The notes: generated from the letters alone by a model not told the origin. DNA of 64,000 bases from Pseudomonas sp. GCEP-101 (GCF_025133575.1 NZ_CP104011.1:1550001-1614000); one strand, 5' to 3'. Counted from the stretch's first letter, positions 26,654-36,330 are shown. Made by a program: numbers and translations.

Positions 26654-26692
26654 AACGTCGGCACCAACTTGTCAGAAAGAAGGCAGTTGCTC

Positions 26693-28591
26693 CTACAGGC
26701 TTGGTCGGCTGGCTTTAAGCCCGGCCAGTACCAGCCGCTGGTACAACTCTTCGCGCAGCCCCTCCGGCTTCGCCAGCCCCATGCGCTCCAGGTGTTGCGG
26801 GAACGCCTCCGGCTCCGGCGCGTCCAGGGTCGCCTTGCCCAGTTCGAGGATTTCGCTCAGCCGCAGCTTGCTCTTCAACCAGCCCAGCGCCCGCAGCAGG
26901 TCGCGCTCGTGCTCGGTGAAGTCGCAGCCCAGCGGAAATTCCGGCAGCAGCGTGCGCAGCCCCTGGGTCGCCTCGCGCAGGCGCTGCGGGGTGTTGTGGC
27001 GGTAACGCGCGTCCAGTTCGAACTCCTTCGGCAGCTTGCCGGCGTCCTGGGCCTGGGCGATCAGTTCGTCCTGGAAGCGCGAGTCGGCGATGGCGAGCAT
27101 CGCGGCGATGACCTCGGCGTCGTTCTTGCCGCGCAGGTCGGCGATGCCGTACTCGGTCACCACCATGTCGCGCAGGTGCCGGGGAATGGTGGTGTGGCCG
27201 TAGCTCCAGACGATGTTGGAACTCAGCTCGCCTTCGGATTCGCGCCAGCTGCGCAGCATCAGGATGGAGCGCCCGCCTTCCAGCTCATGGGCCTGGGCGA
27301 CGAAGTTGTACTGCCCGCCAACGCCGCTGAGCACCCGGCCGTCTTCGAGCTGGTCGGCGACGCCGGCCCCCAGCAGGGTCACGGTGAAGGCGCTGTTGAT
27401 GAAGCGCGCGTCGCGCCGCTGCTGGCGCTTGAGCTCCTCGTCGCGGTAGAGGTTGTTGACGAAGCCGATGCCGGTCATGCCGATCCCGGCCAGCGCCTCG
27501 CGGGGCATCTCGCGCAGGCGCTGGTAGAAAGCCTGCGGGCCGAGGAAGAAGCCGCCATGCAGCCATACGCCTGGCTCGGCGGGCGAGGCCCCCGGCCTTG
27601 CGGCGACGCGCCGGCTCAATACGCCGGCCTCGGCCAGCGCCAGCAGGCCGGGGACGAACATCTCGCTGCAGCCGTACAGGCCCTGCTCGAAGGGAGCCAG
27701 CCCGCCGTCGCGCTCGATCAGCCCGGCGTGGCGGCTGGTGGAGTCGAGGCGCTCGAGCAGCGCGCGGTAACCGTCATTGTTGCGCTGGCGGGTGAGCAGC
27801 GCGGAGGTCAGGGCGTCGCCCATGGAGCCGATGCCGACCTGCAGGGTGCCGCCGTCGCGTACCAGGGCGCTGGCATGCAGGCCGATGCAGTGATCCTGCA
27901 GCCCCACCGGCAGGTTGGGCGTGGAGAACAGCGTACTGCTGTCGCCCGGCGCGTCCACCAGCAGGTCGAAGAGATCCTCGTCCACCTCGGCGTCGCCGGG
28001 CATGTAGGGTAACTGGTCGTGGACCACGCCGATGGTGACGATGGTTTCCCCCGCCGCGCGGCGGCGCTGCAACATCGGCAGCAAGTCCAGGGTGATGTCC
28101 GGGTTGCAGGCGAGGCTCAGCTTGCCCGGCCGCGCCGGGTCGCGGGCCACCAGCTGGGCGACGGCGTTGACACCCTTGGCGTTGATGTCGCGCGCCACGT
28201 GGCTGTAGTTGCAACTGATGTAGTTCTGCTGCGCCGGGGCGCTGTCCAGGAGGCTGCCGGGTTGCAGGTAGAACTCCTCGACGCGGATGTTCGCCGGCAG
28301 GCTGCCGCTGCGCAGGTCATGCAGGTAATCCAGCTCGGGATAGTCGCCGTAGATGCGCTCGACGAAGGGCTCGAGAAAACGCCGCTGCAGCTCCCCACCG
28401 GCCTGCGGACGCCCGAGGGACAGCGCGGTGTAGAGCGTCAGCTGCCGGCGCGGGTTCTCGCGGATGTGCCGGTACAGCGCGTTGGCCAGTTGGTTGGGCT
28501 TGCCCAGCCCCAGCGGCAGGCCGAGGCGGATGTGTCCGTCCAGGCGTTGCAGCAGGTGTTCGACGGCGGTTTCGATCGAGCAGGATTGCAC
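26693..28591 (-). CDS. Acetyl-CoA hydrolase/transferase family protein
   Basis: A 632-residue class I CoA-transferase-like protein. The N-terminal domain (HIRLGLPLGLGKPNQLANAL, about residues 19-38) and C-terminal AcetylCoA_hyd_C domain (GVGGQYNFVAQA, residues about 410-421, and VTEYGIADLRGKNDAE) are both present. The SNYSHV-type loop holds the usual family pattern. Related enzymes move CoA between acetate or propionate and other acyl groups, or hydrolyse acetyl-CoA; which applies is not decidable. It is longer than the roughly 500-residue transferases by a C-terminal 110-residue extension. It is monocistronic. Confidence 0.82.
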   Translation of the reverse strand: MQSCSIETAVEHLLQRLDGHIRLGLPLGLGKPNQLANALYRHIRENPRRQLTLYTALSLGRPQAGGELQRRFLEPFVERIYGDYPELDYLHDLRSGSLPANIRVEEFYLQPGSLLDSAPAQQNYISCNYSHVARDINAKGVNAVAQLVARDPARPGKLSLACNPDITLDLLPMLQRRRAAGETIVTIGVVHDQLPYMPGDAEVDEDLFDLLVDAPGDSSTLFSTPNLPVGLQDHCIGLHASALVRDGGTLQVGIGSMGDALTSALLTRQRNNDGYRALLERLDSTSRHAGLIERDGGLAPFEQGLYGCSEMFVPGLLALAEAGVLSRRVAARPGASPAEPGVWLHGGFFLGPQAFYQRLREMPREALAGIGMTGIGFVNNLYRDEELKRQQRRDARFINSAFTVTLLGAGVADQLEDGRVLSGVGGQYNFVAQAHELEGGRSILMLRSWRESEGELSSNIVWSYGHTTIPRHLRDMVVTEYGIADLRGKNDAEVIAAMLAIADSRFQDELIAQAQDAGKLPKEFELDARYRHNTPQRLREATQGLRTLLPEFPLGCDFTEHERDLLRALGWLKSKLRLSEILELGKATLDAPEPEAFPQHLERMGLAKPEGLREELYQRLVLAGLKASRPSL

Positions 28592-28686
28592 CGGTTTCGC
28601 TCCTGGTTCGTTTCAACGACAGGAGTTTGGACCGGCTGGGCGCAAAAGTTGCTCCCGTGACTCATCCGGTGACATATCGCGGGCAT

Positions 28687-28710
28687 GAAAAAGCCGCCCG
28701 TGGGCGGCTC
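28687..28710 (-). terminator. Terminator of cycB
   Basis: A perfect 8-bp stem (28692-28699 with 28702-28709), followed on the minus strand by five T's, lies 20 bases past the cycB stop. Confidence 0.8.
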
Positions 28711-28729
28711 CTTCGCACAGGTCGGCGGC

Positions 28730-29158
28730 TTACAGGCCGGACATGTGGTGAATCGCAGCTTTCAGCTCGTCATCGGAGCAATCAGCGCAGGTGCCCTTGG
28801 GCGGCATGGCGTTGATACCCGAGATGGCCTTGGCCAGCAGGCCGTCGAGGCCGCCTTGTTCTTTCGCACGCTTGCCCCAGTCAGCCTTGTCGCCGACTTT
28901 CGGCGCGCCCAGCAGGCCGCTGCCGTGGCAGTTGGTGCAGACCTTGCCGACAATCTCTTCGCCCGAACGCGGGGCACCGCCGCCACCGGCAGAAGCGACG
29001 GCGCCAACGCCTTCGCATTCCTTGCCCTGGACGCAGACTTTGCCGACAGGTTCGAGACGCTTGGCAATGGCGTCATCGTTGGTCGCGGCCTGAACGCTCA
29101 CTGCCCACAGGGCCAGTACGGCAGCTTGGGCTGCCAGGATTTTTCTAATCAGGTTCAC
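28730..29158 (-). CDS. cycB: Cytochrome c5
   Basis: A 142-residue exported class I cytochrome c. The signal peptide spans residues 1-25 (WAVSVQA-ATND). There is an N-terminal segment with a Cys pair (KVCVQGKEC), then a Gly-rich linker and the haem domain: CTNCH (about residue 74) binds haem, the Met of INAMPP is the sixth ligand, and GTCADCSD supplies the extra Cys pair of c5 cytochromes. GTG 29158 is chosen because it gives a proper signal peptide. It carries electrons in the periplasm, likely to terminal oxidases. Confidence 0.92.
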   Translation of the reverse strand: MNLIRKILAAQAAVLALWAVSVQAATNDDAIAKRLEPVGKVCVQGKECEGVGAVASAGGGGAPRSGEEIVGKVCTNCHGSGLLGAPKVGDKADWGKRAKEQGGLDGLLAKAISGINAMPPKGTCADCSDDELKAAIHHMSGL

Positions 29159-29330
29159 CCTTTCACCCTCATCGTGGCTTATCACGCCCGGTCGCGGTGC
29201 AGTCACAGTCTCGGGCCGCGCGAGCGGGCGCAAGTATAACGGCAAAGCCGGGAAGCTCGAAACAATTGCACTGCCTTGCAGGCCTTTGCGGCATTAGGTC
29301 GCAGCTGGTCTGGCCGGTCCTACCGGCTGT

Positions 29331-29879
29331 TCAAAAATTTGCCGGAGTAGTCGCGCTGATCAGCCGCGCCGGGGCTTCGAACGGGTTGCGGAAGCGGTGC
29401 GGCTTGGTGCTGTCGAAATAGTAGCTGTCGCCGCACTCGAGGACGAAGGTCTCGTCGCCAACGGTCAGTTCCAGGCGGCCTTCGACCAGCACGCCGGTCT
29501 CTTCGCCTTCGTGGGCGTACATGTCGTCACCGGTGTCGGAACCCGGCGGGTAGGTCTCGTCGAGCAGGGTGATGGCGCGGCTGGGATAGTCCTTGCCGAT
29601 CAGCTTCATGATGATCGAGCCGCTGGACATGTCGCTGAGTTCGTCTGCCTTGTAGACCACCGGAGTGTTGCTGCTCTGCTCCAGATCGAGGGAAAAGAAC
29701 TCGACCAGGGACATCGGAATACCACCCAGCACTTTCTTCAGCGAGCTGATGGAGGGGCTGACGCTGTTCTTCTCGATCATCGAGATCGTGCTGTTGGTTA
29801 CGCCCGCCCGTTTGGCGAGTTCGCGCTGGGACAAACCTTTGAGCTTACGGATGGCTTGCAGACGAGCACCGACGTCCAA
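29331..29879 (-). CDS. pauR: Polyamine-responsive repressor PauR
   Basis: A 182-residue XRE-cupin regulator, the exact length of P. aeruginosa PauR. The HTH is GARLQAIRKLKGLSQRELAKR through VTNSTISMIEKN (residues 3-36). The C-terminal cupin (residues 105-180) has EGEETGVLVEGRLEL and DSYYFDSTKPHRFRNP. PauR represses gamma-glutamylputrescine-pathway genes and is relieved by putrescine and cadaverine. TTG 29879 follows a strong AAGGAGGA. Likely targets in the window are the FAD oxidase at 37143 and the dehydrogenase at 41409. Confidence 0.92.
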   Translation of the reverse strand: MDVGARLQAIRKLKGLSQRELAKRAGVTNSTISMIEKNSVSPSISSLKKVLGGIPMSLVEFFSLDLEQSSNTPVVYKADELSDMSSGSIIMKLIGKDYPSRAITLLDETYPPGSDTGDDMYAHEGEETGVLVEGRLELTVGDETFVLECGDSYYFDSTKPHRFRNPFEAPARLISATTPANF

Positions 29880-29927
29880 GGGTGGGGTCCTCCTTATTCT
29901 TGTGATCAGGCAGGCTCTGAAAGGCAG

Positions 29928-29956
29928 AACCCGCAACGGCTTGAGCCGAGCGGGTT
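29928..29956 (-). terminator. Hairpin terminator after dadX
   Basis: A bulged stem (29928-29934 with 29950-29956, inner arm 29937-29941 with 29944-29948) lies 87 bases past dadX. The T-run after it on the minus strand is weak (CTGCCTTT). Confidence 0.5.
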
Positions 29957-30042
29957 CCAAGTGCCACGTATCATGGCAACACCGTTCAGTATTTACAACA
30001 GATCGCCCGCCGATCCTGCGCAAACTTTACGGGCGGTATCCG

Positions 30043-31122
30043 TCACTCGCCCAGGTAGCCCCGCGGAACGCGCTTGAGGTTGCAGAACAGCTGGTAGGGG
30101 ATGCTGCCGCACAGGGCGGCCAGCTGGCTGGCGGGGACGTTCGGGCCCCAGAGTTCGACGCGGCTGCCCAGGCCGGCCTGGGGCAGGTCGGTCAGGTCCA
30201 CGGTGAGCATGTCCATGGAAACGCGGCCGATGATGCGGCTGGGCTTGCCGTCGATGAACACCGGCGCGCCATCCGGCGCTTGGCGCGGATAGCCGTCGGC
30301 GTAACCCATGGCGACCACGCCGACGCGCACCGGGCGGTCGGCGATGAAGCGAGCTCCATAGCCCACCGGCTCGCCGGCCGGCAGTTCGCGGAGGCTGATG
30401 ACCTGGGATTCCAGGGTCATCACCGGGCGCAGCTGGTCAGCCAGCGGATGCGCCTGTTCGAAGGGAGTGGCGCCGTAGAGCATGATGCCGGGGCGCACCC
30501 AGTCACTGGGCACGTCCGACCAGCCGAGGATGCCGGGGGAGTTACGCAGGCTGATCTCGTGGCCCTGGCCTGCGGCTTCGCGCACGGCCTGGAAGGCGGC
30601 GACCTGCTCCCCGGTCCGCGGGCAGTCCAGTTCGTCGGCGCGGGAGAAGTGGCTCATCAGCACGACCTTGGCCACCTGGGGCAGCGCCTTCAGGCGCGCC
30701 AGCGCGGCGGCATAGTCCTGCGGGAAGAAACCGACGCGGTGCATGCCCGAGTCCATCTTCAGCCAGACCGTCAGCGGCTTGCTCGGGCGCGCACGTTCGA
30801 TGGCTTCCAGTTGCCAGGCCGAATGCACCACGCACCAGAAGTCATGGGCGTCGATCAGTTCCAGTTCGCTGGCCTCGAAAAAGCCTTCGAGCAGCAGGAT
30901 CGGCGCGCGGATGCCGGCTTCGCGCAGTTCCAGTGCTTCCTCGATGCAGGCCACGGCGAAACCGTCGGCCTCGCCTTCCAATGCCTTGGCGCAAGCGACA
31001 GCGCCATGGCCGTAGGCGTCGGCCTTGACCACCGCCAACGCTCGGGCGCCGGAGACTTCACGGGCCAGGCGGTAGTTGTGGCGCAGGGCGGCGAGGTCGA
31101 TCAGGGCACGGGCGGGACGCAT
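30043..31122 (-). CDS. dadX: Catabolic alanine racemase DadX
   Basis: A 359-residue PLP alanine racemase. The N-terminal barrel has the Schiff-base lysine in [14 protein letters not shown] (Lys33), and the C-terminal domain has the catalytic Tyr in VGYGARF (about residue 256). It converts L-alanine to D-alanine, which DadA then oxidises; D-alanine also feeds peptidoglycan. It lies downstream of dadA and a Rid gene, but a terminator at 31164-31187 intervenes, so it may be partly independent. The family is usually under Lrp-type control. Confidence 0.95.
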   Translation of the reverse strand: MRPARALIDLAALRHNYRLAREVSGARALAVVKADAYGHGAVACAKALEGEADGFAVACIEEALELREAGIRAPILLLEGFFEASELELIDAHDFWCVVHSAWQLEAIERARPSKPLTVWLKMDSGMHRVGFFPQDYAAALARLKALPQVAKVVLMSHFSRADELDCPRTGEQVAAFQAVREAAGQGHEISLRNSPGILGWSDVPSDWVRPGIMLYGATPFEQAHPLADQLRPVMTLESQVISLRELPAGEPVGYGARFIADRPVRVGVVAMGYADGYPRQAPDGAPVFIDGKPSRIIGRVSMDMLTVDLTDLPQAGLGSRVELWGPNVPASQLAALCGSIPYQLFCNLKRVPRGYLGE

Positions 31123-31163
31123 GGCGAAGCTCTCTTATGGTGGGTGGAACAAAACGACGGACG

Positions 31164-31187
31164 AAAAAAACCCGGCGCTCCGGCCGG
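31164..31187 (-). terminator. Terminator between the Rid gene and dadX
   Basis: A 6-bp GC stem (31171-31176 with 31182-31187) is followed on the minus strand by seven T's. It would limit read-through from dadA-Rid into dadX. Confidence 0.7.
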
Positions 31188-31201
31188 GCCACGCAAAACG
31201 A

Positions 31202-31555
31202 TCAGGGCAGTGCGGCGACGACGGAGATCTCGACGAGAATCTCCGGGTAGCACAGCGCCGCCTGGACGGTGGCGCGCGCCGGGGCGCAGCCCTGCGGGAC
31301 CCACTGGTCCCAGACGCCGTTCATGCCGGCGAAGTCGGCGGCGACGTCCTTGAGGTAAATGGTTGCCGAGAGAATCCGCGACGGGTCGGTGCCGGCTTCC
31401 TCGAGCAGGCGCTCGATGCGGGCGAGGACGTCGCGGGTCTGCTGTTCGACTCCGGCGCTGAGGTCGTCCGCCACCTGGCCGGCAAGGTACACCGTGCCGT
31501 TGTGGACGACCGCCTGGCTCATGCGCTGGTTAGTGTGCAGGCGCAGGATGGCCAT
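31202..31555 (-). CDS. RidA-family protein of the dad operon
   Basis: A 117-residue Rid protein. The substrate-binding Arg lies in [15 protein letters not shown], and [32 protein letters not shown] matches the trimer helix. Its ATG overlaps the dadA reading frame by 26 bases, so translation is coupled. DadA releases an imine or 2-keto acid from D-amino acids; a Rid enzyme beside it would hydrolyse the reactive imine to ketoacid plus ammonia. That role is inferred from family chemistry and position. Confidence 0.9.
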   Translation of the reverse strand: MAILRLHTNQRMSQAVVHNGTVYLAGQVADDLSAGVEQQTRDVLARIERLLEEAGTDPSRILSATIYLKDVAADFAGMNGVWDQWVPQGCAPARATVQAALCYPEILVEISVVAALP

Positions 31556-32825
31556 CGTGGGCCTCCGAGGCAGCGCCGTAGCGGGAGATGTCCAGGCCCT
31601 CGGTGCTGATCTGCGGGCGCTTCTTGGCCATCAGGTCGGCGAGGTAGCGGCCCGAGCCGCACGCCATGGTCCAGCCCAGGGTGCCGTGGCCGGTATTGAG
31701 GAACAGGTTGCGGTAGCGGGTGGCACCGACGATCGGGGTGCCGTCCGGGGTCGCCGGGCGCAGGCCGGTCCAGAACTCGGCCTGGCTGACGTCGCCGCCT
31801 TCGGGGTACAGGTCGGTGGTGATCATTTCCAGGGTGGCGCGGCGACGCGGGTTCAGCGACAGGTCGAAGCCGGCGATCTCCGCCATGCCGCCTACGCGGA
31901 TGCGCTGGTCGAAGCGGGTGATCGCGACCTTGTAGGTCTCGTCGAGGATGGTCGAGGTCGGCGCCATGTCCGGGTTGGTGATCGGCACCGTCAGCGAGTA
32001 ACCCTTGAGCGGGTAGACCGGGGCGTCGATGCCCAGCGGCTTGAGCATCTGCGGCGAGTAGCTGCCCAGCGCGAGCACGTAGCGGTCGGCGGTGACCAGC
32101 TGGCCATCGACCCACACGCCATTGATGCGGTCGCCGGCGAAGTCCAGGCGCTGGATGTCCTGGCCGAAGCGGAATTCCACGCCCAGGGCCTTGGCCATCT
32201 CGGCCAGCTTGGTGGTGAACATCTGGCAGTCGCCGGTCTGGTCGTTGGGCAGGCGCAGCGCGCCGACCAGCTTGTCGGCCACCTTGGCCAGGGCCGGTTC
32301 GACGCGGGCGATGCCGGCGCGGTCGAGGACTTCATAGGGCACGCCGGTGCTTTCCAGCACGGCGATGTCCTTGGCGGCGGAGTCCAGCTGGGCCTGGGTG
32401 CGGAACAGCTGGGTGGTGCCCAGGGAGCGACCTTCGTAGCTGATGCCGGTCTCGGCGCGCAGTTCGTCGAGGCAGTCGCGGCTGTACTCGGACAGGCGCA
32501 CCATGCGCTCCTTGTTCACCGCGTAGCTCTTGGCGTTGCAGTTGCGCAGCATCTGCCACATCCAGCTGTACTGGCTCGGGTCGCCGGTCAGCTTGATGGC
32601 CAGCGGGGCGTGGGTCTGCAGCAGCCATTTCATGGCCTTGAGCGGGATGCCCGGGGCAGCCCAGGGCGAGGCGTAGCCAGGCGAAACCTGGCCGGCGTTG
32701 GCGAAGCTGGTTTCCAGAGCCGGGCCGGGCTGGCGGTCGACCACGACCACTTCGAAGCCGGCACGGGCGAGATAGTAAGCACTGGCGGTACCGATCACAC
32801 CGCTGCCAAGCACCAGAACGCGCAT
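31530..32825 (-). CDS. dadA: D-amino acid dehydrogenase small subunit DadA
   Basis: A 431-residue FAD flavoprotein. The dinucleotide fold is [19 protein letters not shown] (residues 2-20), and the family loop is [19 protein letters not shown] (about 43-61). The C-terminal motif [17 protein letters not shown] (about 390-406) closes the FAD site. It oxidises D-alanine and other D-amino acids, passing electrons to the respiratory chain at the membrane. With dadX and lrp it forms the alanine catabolic unit. Its upstream region (32826-33186) holds dyads discussed separately. Confidence 0.96.
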   Translation of the reverse strand: MRVLVLGSGVIGTASAYYLARAGFEVVVVDRQPGPALETSFANAGQVSPGYASPWAAPGIPLKAMKWLLQTHAPLAIKLTGDPSQYSWMWQMLRNCNAKSYAVNKERMVRLSEYSRDCLDELRAETGISYEGRSLGTTQLFRTQAQLDSAAKDIAVLESTGVPYEVLDRAGIARVEPALAKVADKLVGALRLPNDQTGDCQMFTTKLAEMAKALGVEFRFGQDIQRLDFAGDRINGVWVDGQLVTADRYVLALGSYSPQMLKPLGIDAPVYPLKGYSLTVPITNPDMAPTSTILDETYKVAITRFDQRIRVGGMAEIAGFDLSLNPRRRATLEMITTDLYPEGGDVSQAEFWTGLRPATPDGTPIVGATRYRNLFLNTGHGTLGWTMACGSGRYLADLMAKKRPQISTEGLDISRYGAASEAHDGHPAPAH

Positions 32826-32943
32826 CTTTGCCTCCTACGTCGCGCCAGGGGCGCGGACGTTTCTTATTCTGAACGTAGATGCGCGCAGTATAGGAAGTCA
32901 GGCTCAGCGATATTCACTGATTGCGATGCGCTATTTGAGGAAA

Positions 32944-33046
32944 AATCCTGGTAAAAGTCGCTTTCACGGAGGGACATCCACCAGGATTACAGCATTTTCG
33001 CCGGAGACCGAGTGGTCGAGGATCTGGCGAAATTTTCACCAGATCC
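32944..33046. promoter_or_regulatory. Candidate operator region upstream of dadA
   Basis: The 361-base spacer 32826-33186 holds two inverted repeats. AATCCTGGT at 32944-32952 pairs with ACCAGGATT at 32980-32988. GGATCTGG at 33020-33027 pairs with CCAGATCC at 33039-33046 around an AT core (CGAAATTTTCA). The second resembles an Lrp box. It lies 200 bases upstream of dadA and 140 bases beyond the ydbL stop, so dadA is the likely target. Confidence 0.45.
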
Positions 33047-33186
33047 AGAGGAAATAGCGAACAGAGGCGCATCGGCCAGAACTTCTCGCGTCCAACCGAT
33101 CCGCGACGGGAATTACCTGCTTGCGGCGCCGTGCCGCGGGCTCACCACCGGAGGCGGCGGCGAGCAGGGAAATCCCCTTGGCGTAC

Positions 33187-33531
33187 CTACTTGCGCACCC
33201 ACTGGCCGTTGACCTGCACGTACTGCCCCGACGGCGTGCGGTCGATGGCCTTCTTGCCGGCCAGGGCTTCCACGTCCTTGAGGGTGGCGCCGCTCTGGCT
33301 GGCGACCTTCTGGTACTCGGCACGGCGTGCGGCGTTGATCTGCGCGGCGATGTCGGCGGCCTCGCCGCCATTCTTCACGACGCCCAGGTAGCCGTCGGCC
33401 TGCTCGCCGACCAGGCCCTGGGACTTGGCGCCACCCAGGGCGGACATCGCCTGTTCCAGGCTCATGGCCATGACCGGCAGGCTCAGGCAGAGGGCGACCA
33501 GTGCGACGCCCAGTTTGCGGTGCAATCTCAT
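33187..33531 (-). CDS. ydbL: YdbL family periplasmic protein (DUF1318)
   Basis: A 114-residue exported protein. The signal peptide spans residues 1-22 (LSLPVMA-MSLE). The DUF1318 region follows: MSALGGAKSQGLVGEQADGYLGVVK, INAARRAEYQKVA and the C-terminal YVQVNGQWVRK. In E. coli, YdbL acts with YnbE and YdbH; the three form a periplasm-spanning lipid-transport assembly, with YdbL proposed as a chaperone that keeps YnbE from over-polymerising. It is the last gene of the ydbH-ynbE-ydbL operon. Confidence 0.87.
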   Translation of the reverse strand: MRLHRKLGVALVALCLSLPVMAMSLEQAMSALGGAKSQGLVGEQADGYLGVVKNGGEAADIAAQINAARRAEYQKVASQSGATLKDVEALAGKKAIDRTPSGQYVQVNGQWVRK

Positions 33532-33546
33532 GCAAAGGCTCCTTGT

Positions 33547-33738
33547 TTAGAACAGGCCGCTGTTCTCGTTGATGATGCCGTCGAGCGCCTTGTCGACCTT
33601 GATGTAGATCTCGTGCTCGATCTTCACGTTGAGGTTGATGTTGATCGGCTCCTTGGGCGCCGCCAGCTGCACGGTGGGCGTGCAGCCCTGGGCGAGGCCG
33701 GCCAGGAGCAGTAGGGCAAATAGGGCGCGAAGGCGCAT
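33547..33738 (-). CDS. ynbE: YnbE family outer-membrane lipoprotein
   Basis: A 63-residue lipoprotein. The signal (residues 1-18) ends at lipobox AQGC with lipidated Cys19, followed by TPTVQLAAPKEPININLNVKIEHE, a beta-strand segment proposed in E. coli to stack on the YdbH beta groove and link it to the outer membrane. It lies between ydbH (18-base gap) and ydbL (15-base gap). Confidence 0.88.
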   Translation of the reverse strand: MRLRALFALLLLAGLAQGCTPTVQLAAPKEPININLNVKIEHEIYIKVDKALDGIINENSGLF

Positions 33739-33756
33739 GTCAGGGTCTCCTTGCGG

Positions 33757-36330
33757 TCATGGCGCGGCGGCCGGGTCGTTGCGCAGGCGGTCCTGCACGC
33801 GCTTGCGGATGGTGTCGCTGACCCGGTCGCTCAGTTGCAGGCTGGTGAGCAGCTTGGGCACGTTCTCCTCCAGGTTGACGTTGAGGTTGATCGGCCGCCC
33901 CTGCTCCAGCGCGGGGTTGCGCCCGCTCAGGCTCAGGGCGAGGAGCAGCGTGCCGGATTCATCATAATCCACGCGGCTGCTCAGCTTGTCGTAGCGGAAA
34001 TCGTCGATGGCGGTGGCCACCAGTTGCATGGCCGGGTTGCTCTGGCCCAGTGACTGGATCTTCGCCGAGCGGAACTGCAGCACGCCCGGCTCCCGCGCGG
34101 CGACCTCGCCGCCGTGGATCACCAGCTTGCCCTGGTTCAACGCCAGCGGCAGGTTGCCGTCGAGGATGCCGGTGCCGGACAGCCCTTCAGCCGGGTAGGC
34201 CGCGAGAATCGCCTCCAGCGCCAGCCCTTCCAGCCGCAGGGTCAGACCCTGGCCACGCGTGGAAAGATCCACGGCACCCGCCGGCAGCCAGGCGCGGCCG
34301 TTGAACAGGCCCAGCTCGGCCTGTCGCCAGTCGACCCGCCCGGCCAGCGGCGCCGCCAGCAATGCCGTGTAGCTGCCCTGCACAGTCAACGGCCCCAGGG
34401 TCACGCCGGGGTTGAGCGAGGCGACCTTCACCTGCGGCAGTTGCACCTGCATCTGCGCGCCCTTCACGGCGACGTTCGCCTGGAGGTCGAGGCCGTGGAT
34501 TTCGCTGCGGTCGTAGACGCCTTCCAGCCCACTGCCACGCAGGTTCAGCTCCAGGCTCTGCGGCGCGTTGCCCGGCGGCAGGCGCCAGTTCAGGTCGACG
34601 CTGGCCTTGCCATTGTTCAGGCTGAGCAGGCCGGGCCAGTCGCCGAGGGACTTTTCCAGCGGGTTGCCGGTGCGCAGGAAGAATTCGGGATGGCGCGCAC
34701 TCAGGGCAATCCCCTGCTTTGCCGAGTGGCTGAGATCGACCTCGGCATTCAGGCCGCCGCTGTTCAGCAGGCGCCCCTTGAACTGCTGGGCGTCGAGACT
34801 GGCCACGAGCGTACCCACGGCATTCCAGGACAGCGGCTTGACGTGGGGCTGGCGCAACTCGCCTACGGCCAGTTTCAACGGGGCATCCAGTTGCAGGGTG
34901 GCCGGCGTGTCACTGGCATACCCGAGATTCAGCGTGCCTTTGCCCAGCGAGGCGGCCAGCCTGCTGGCCTTGAGCGATGGCGGACCGGCCAGCGTGCCGA
35001 CTTGGACGTGGGCGCCATCGGCTACGTTGAAACTCGCCGACTGCTGATCGATCCGGCCGTCGAAGCCCAGGTCGACGCGGCTGTTGTCGCCGCGCAGGCC
35101 GGCCAGCTCCAGGTGCGGGACCTTCCCCTCCAGCCGCGAATCGCTCAGTTGCAGCGCCAGCGGGGTCGCCTCCAGCAGCGCCACGCGGGAACGCAGGCGC
35201 AGATCGGCGGCGCCCTCGGCGCGAAGGTCGGCGCGCACGCTGCCGGCCTCGTCGTCCACGCCGGGCTCCAGGCGCAGGGTCAGGCGCGCCGGGCGCAGGC
35301 CGACCGGCAACGCCTGCAGCCAGTCGCCGTAGAGATCGGACAGGCGCAAATCCCCGCTCACCACCGTCGGGCGCCAGCCGTTGGCGGTCGCGCCGGCGAT
35401 CAGCCGCAAGTCGCCCTGCAGATTGCCCGCGCCCGGCAAAGGCCAGGGCTGTGGCAGTTGCAGGGCGAGATCGATGCTGCCCTGGCCGTCGCGCAGGCCC
35501 GGCCAGTCCGGCCAGTCCGGCCAGGCGGCGTCGCCGGCCAGGTGGGTGTCCCAGCTCAGGCGCAGGCGCCCGGCCTCGGGGATCGGCAACGGCAGGTTCG
35601 GCGTCGGCAGCCATGCGCCGAGCCAGTTGCGCACCGCCTGCACCGGCGGCACCGCGGGGCTGTAGAGACTGCCGCTGAGCTGGCGGCTGGCGGGCGTCCA
35701 GCTGGAGTCGAGGGACAGCAGTTGTTCGTTGTCCAGGTAGCTGTCCAGTCGCAGGCGCCACTGGCCGTCACCCGGTTGCAGCAGGCCGTTGAATGCCAAT
35801 TGCTGGCCGCCCTGGCGCAGCTCACCGCCCAGCGCGGCGGCGCCGCCCTGGATCTGCTGCCAGTGGGCGCTGCCGTTGAGGCTGCAGCGCTGCTCGCGGG
35901 CGCAGGGCAGCTCCACGGCAAGATGCTCCAGCGCCAGCCGGCCGGGCAGCAGCGCCAGCCACCGGTTGAGCTGGGCGATATCCGGTAACGCGGCGTCATC
36001 CTCCGGCGCGCCCTGCCCCGGCCACTGGCGCACGTCGATCATGCCGGCCGCCAGCTCTTTCAGGCGCCAGCGTCCGTCTTCATGCTCGGGCCAGCCGACG
36101 CGCAGGTCCTGCAGCTGTATCGCCAGGCGCGCGCCGTCCGGCGTCTGCCGTTGCAGGGCCAGGCGCTGCAGCGTCAGGCCCTGGCGGGAAATGCCCAGGC
36201 CCTGCCAGTGCTCGATACTCACCCCGGCATTCGCCAGCAGGCGCGGAACCGCCAGCCACACCGCGCCGACCGCCAGTGCCAGGAGCAGCAACAGCAGCAG
36301 GAGAACGGTGCGCAGGCGGGGAAGCGACAT
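33757..36330 (-). CDS. ydbH: AsmA-like bridge protein YdbH
   Basis: An 857-residue inner-membrane-anchored protein. A single N-terminal helix (residues 10-30, LLLLLLLLALAVGAVWLAV) precedes a long beta-rich periplasmic domain with the DUF748/dicarboxylate-family C-terminus (SLQLSDRVSDTIRKRVQDRLR). The C-terminal NLNVNLEENV resembles the YnbE strand. It belongs with YhdP and TamB among AsmA-like proteins that carry phospholipids to the outer membrane redundantly. ATG 36330 gives the basic-hydrophobic start; an open frame continues 10 codons upstream. It heads the operon, divergent from lrp. Confidence 0.87.
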   Translation of the reverse strand: MSLPRLRTVLLLLLLLLALAVGAVWLAVPRLLANAGVSIEHWQGLGISRQGLTLQRLALQRQTPDGARLAIQLQDLRVGWPEHEDGRWRLKELAAGMIDVRQWPGQGAPEDDAALPDIAQLNRWLALLPGRLALEHLAVELPCAREQRCSLNGSAHWQQIQGGAAALGGELRQGGQQLAFNGLLQPGDGQWRLRLDSYLDNEQLLSLDSSWTPASRQLSGSLYSPAVPPVQAVRNWLGAWLPTPNLPLPIPEAGRLRLSWDTHLAGDAAWPDWPDWPGLRDGQGSIDLALQLPQPWPLPGAGNLQGDLRLIAGATANGWRPTVVSGDLRLSDLYGDWLQALPVGLRPARLTLRLEPGVDDEAGSVRADLRAEGAADLRLRSRVALLEATPLALQLSDSRLEGKVPHLELAGLRGDNSRVDLGFDGRIDQQSASFNVADGAHVQVGTLAGPPSLKASRLAASLGKGTLNLGYASDTPATLQLDAPLKLAVGELRQPHVKPLSWNAVGTLVASLDAQQFKGRLLNSGGLNAEVDLSHSAKQGIALSARHPEFFLRTGNPLEKSLGDWPGLLSLNNGKASVDLNWRLPPGNAPQSLELNLRGSGLEGVYDRSEIHGLDLQANVAVKGAQMQVQLPQVKVASLNPGVTLGPLTVQGSYTALLAAPLAGRVDWRQAELGLFNGRAWLPAGAVDLSTRGQGLTLRLEGLALEAILAAYPAEGLSGTGILDGNLPLALNQGKLVIHGGEVAAREPGVLQFRSAKIQSLGQSNPAMQLVATAIDDFRYDKLSSRVDYDESGTLLLALSLSGRNPALEQGRPINLNVNLEENVPKLLTSLQLSDRVSDTIRKRVQDRLRNDPAAAP

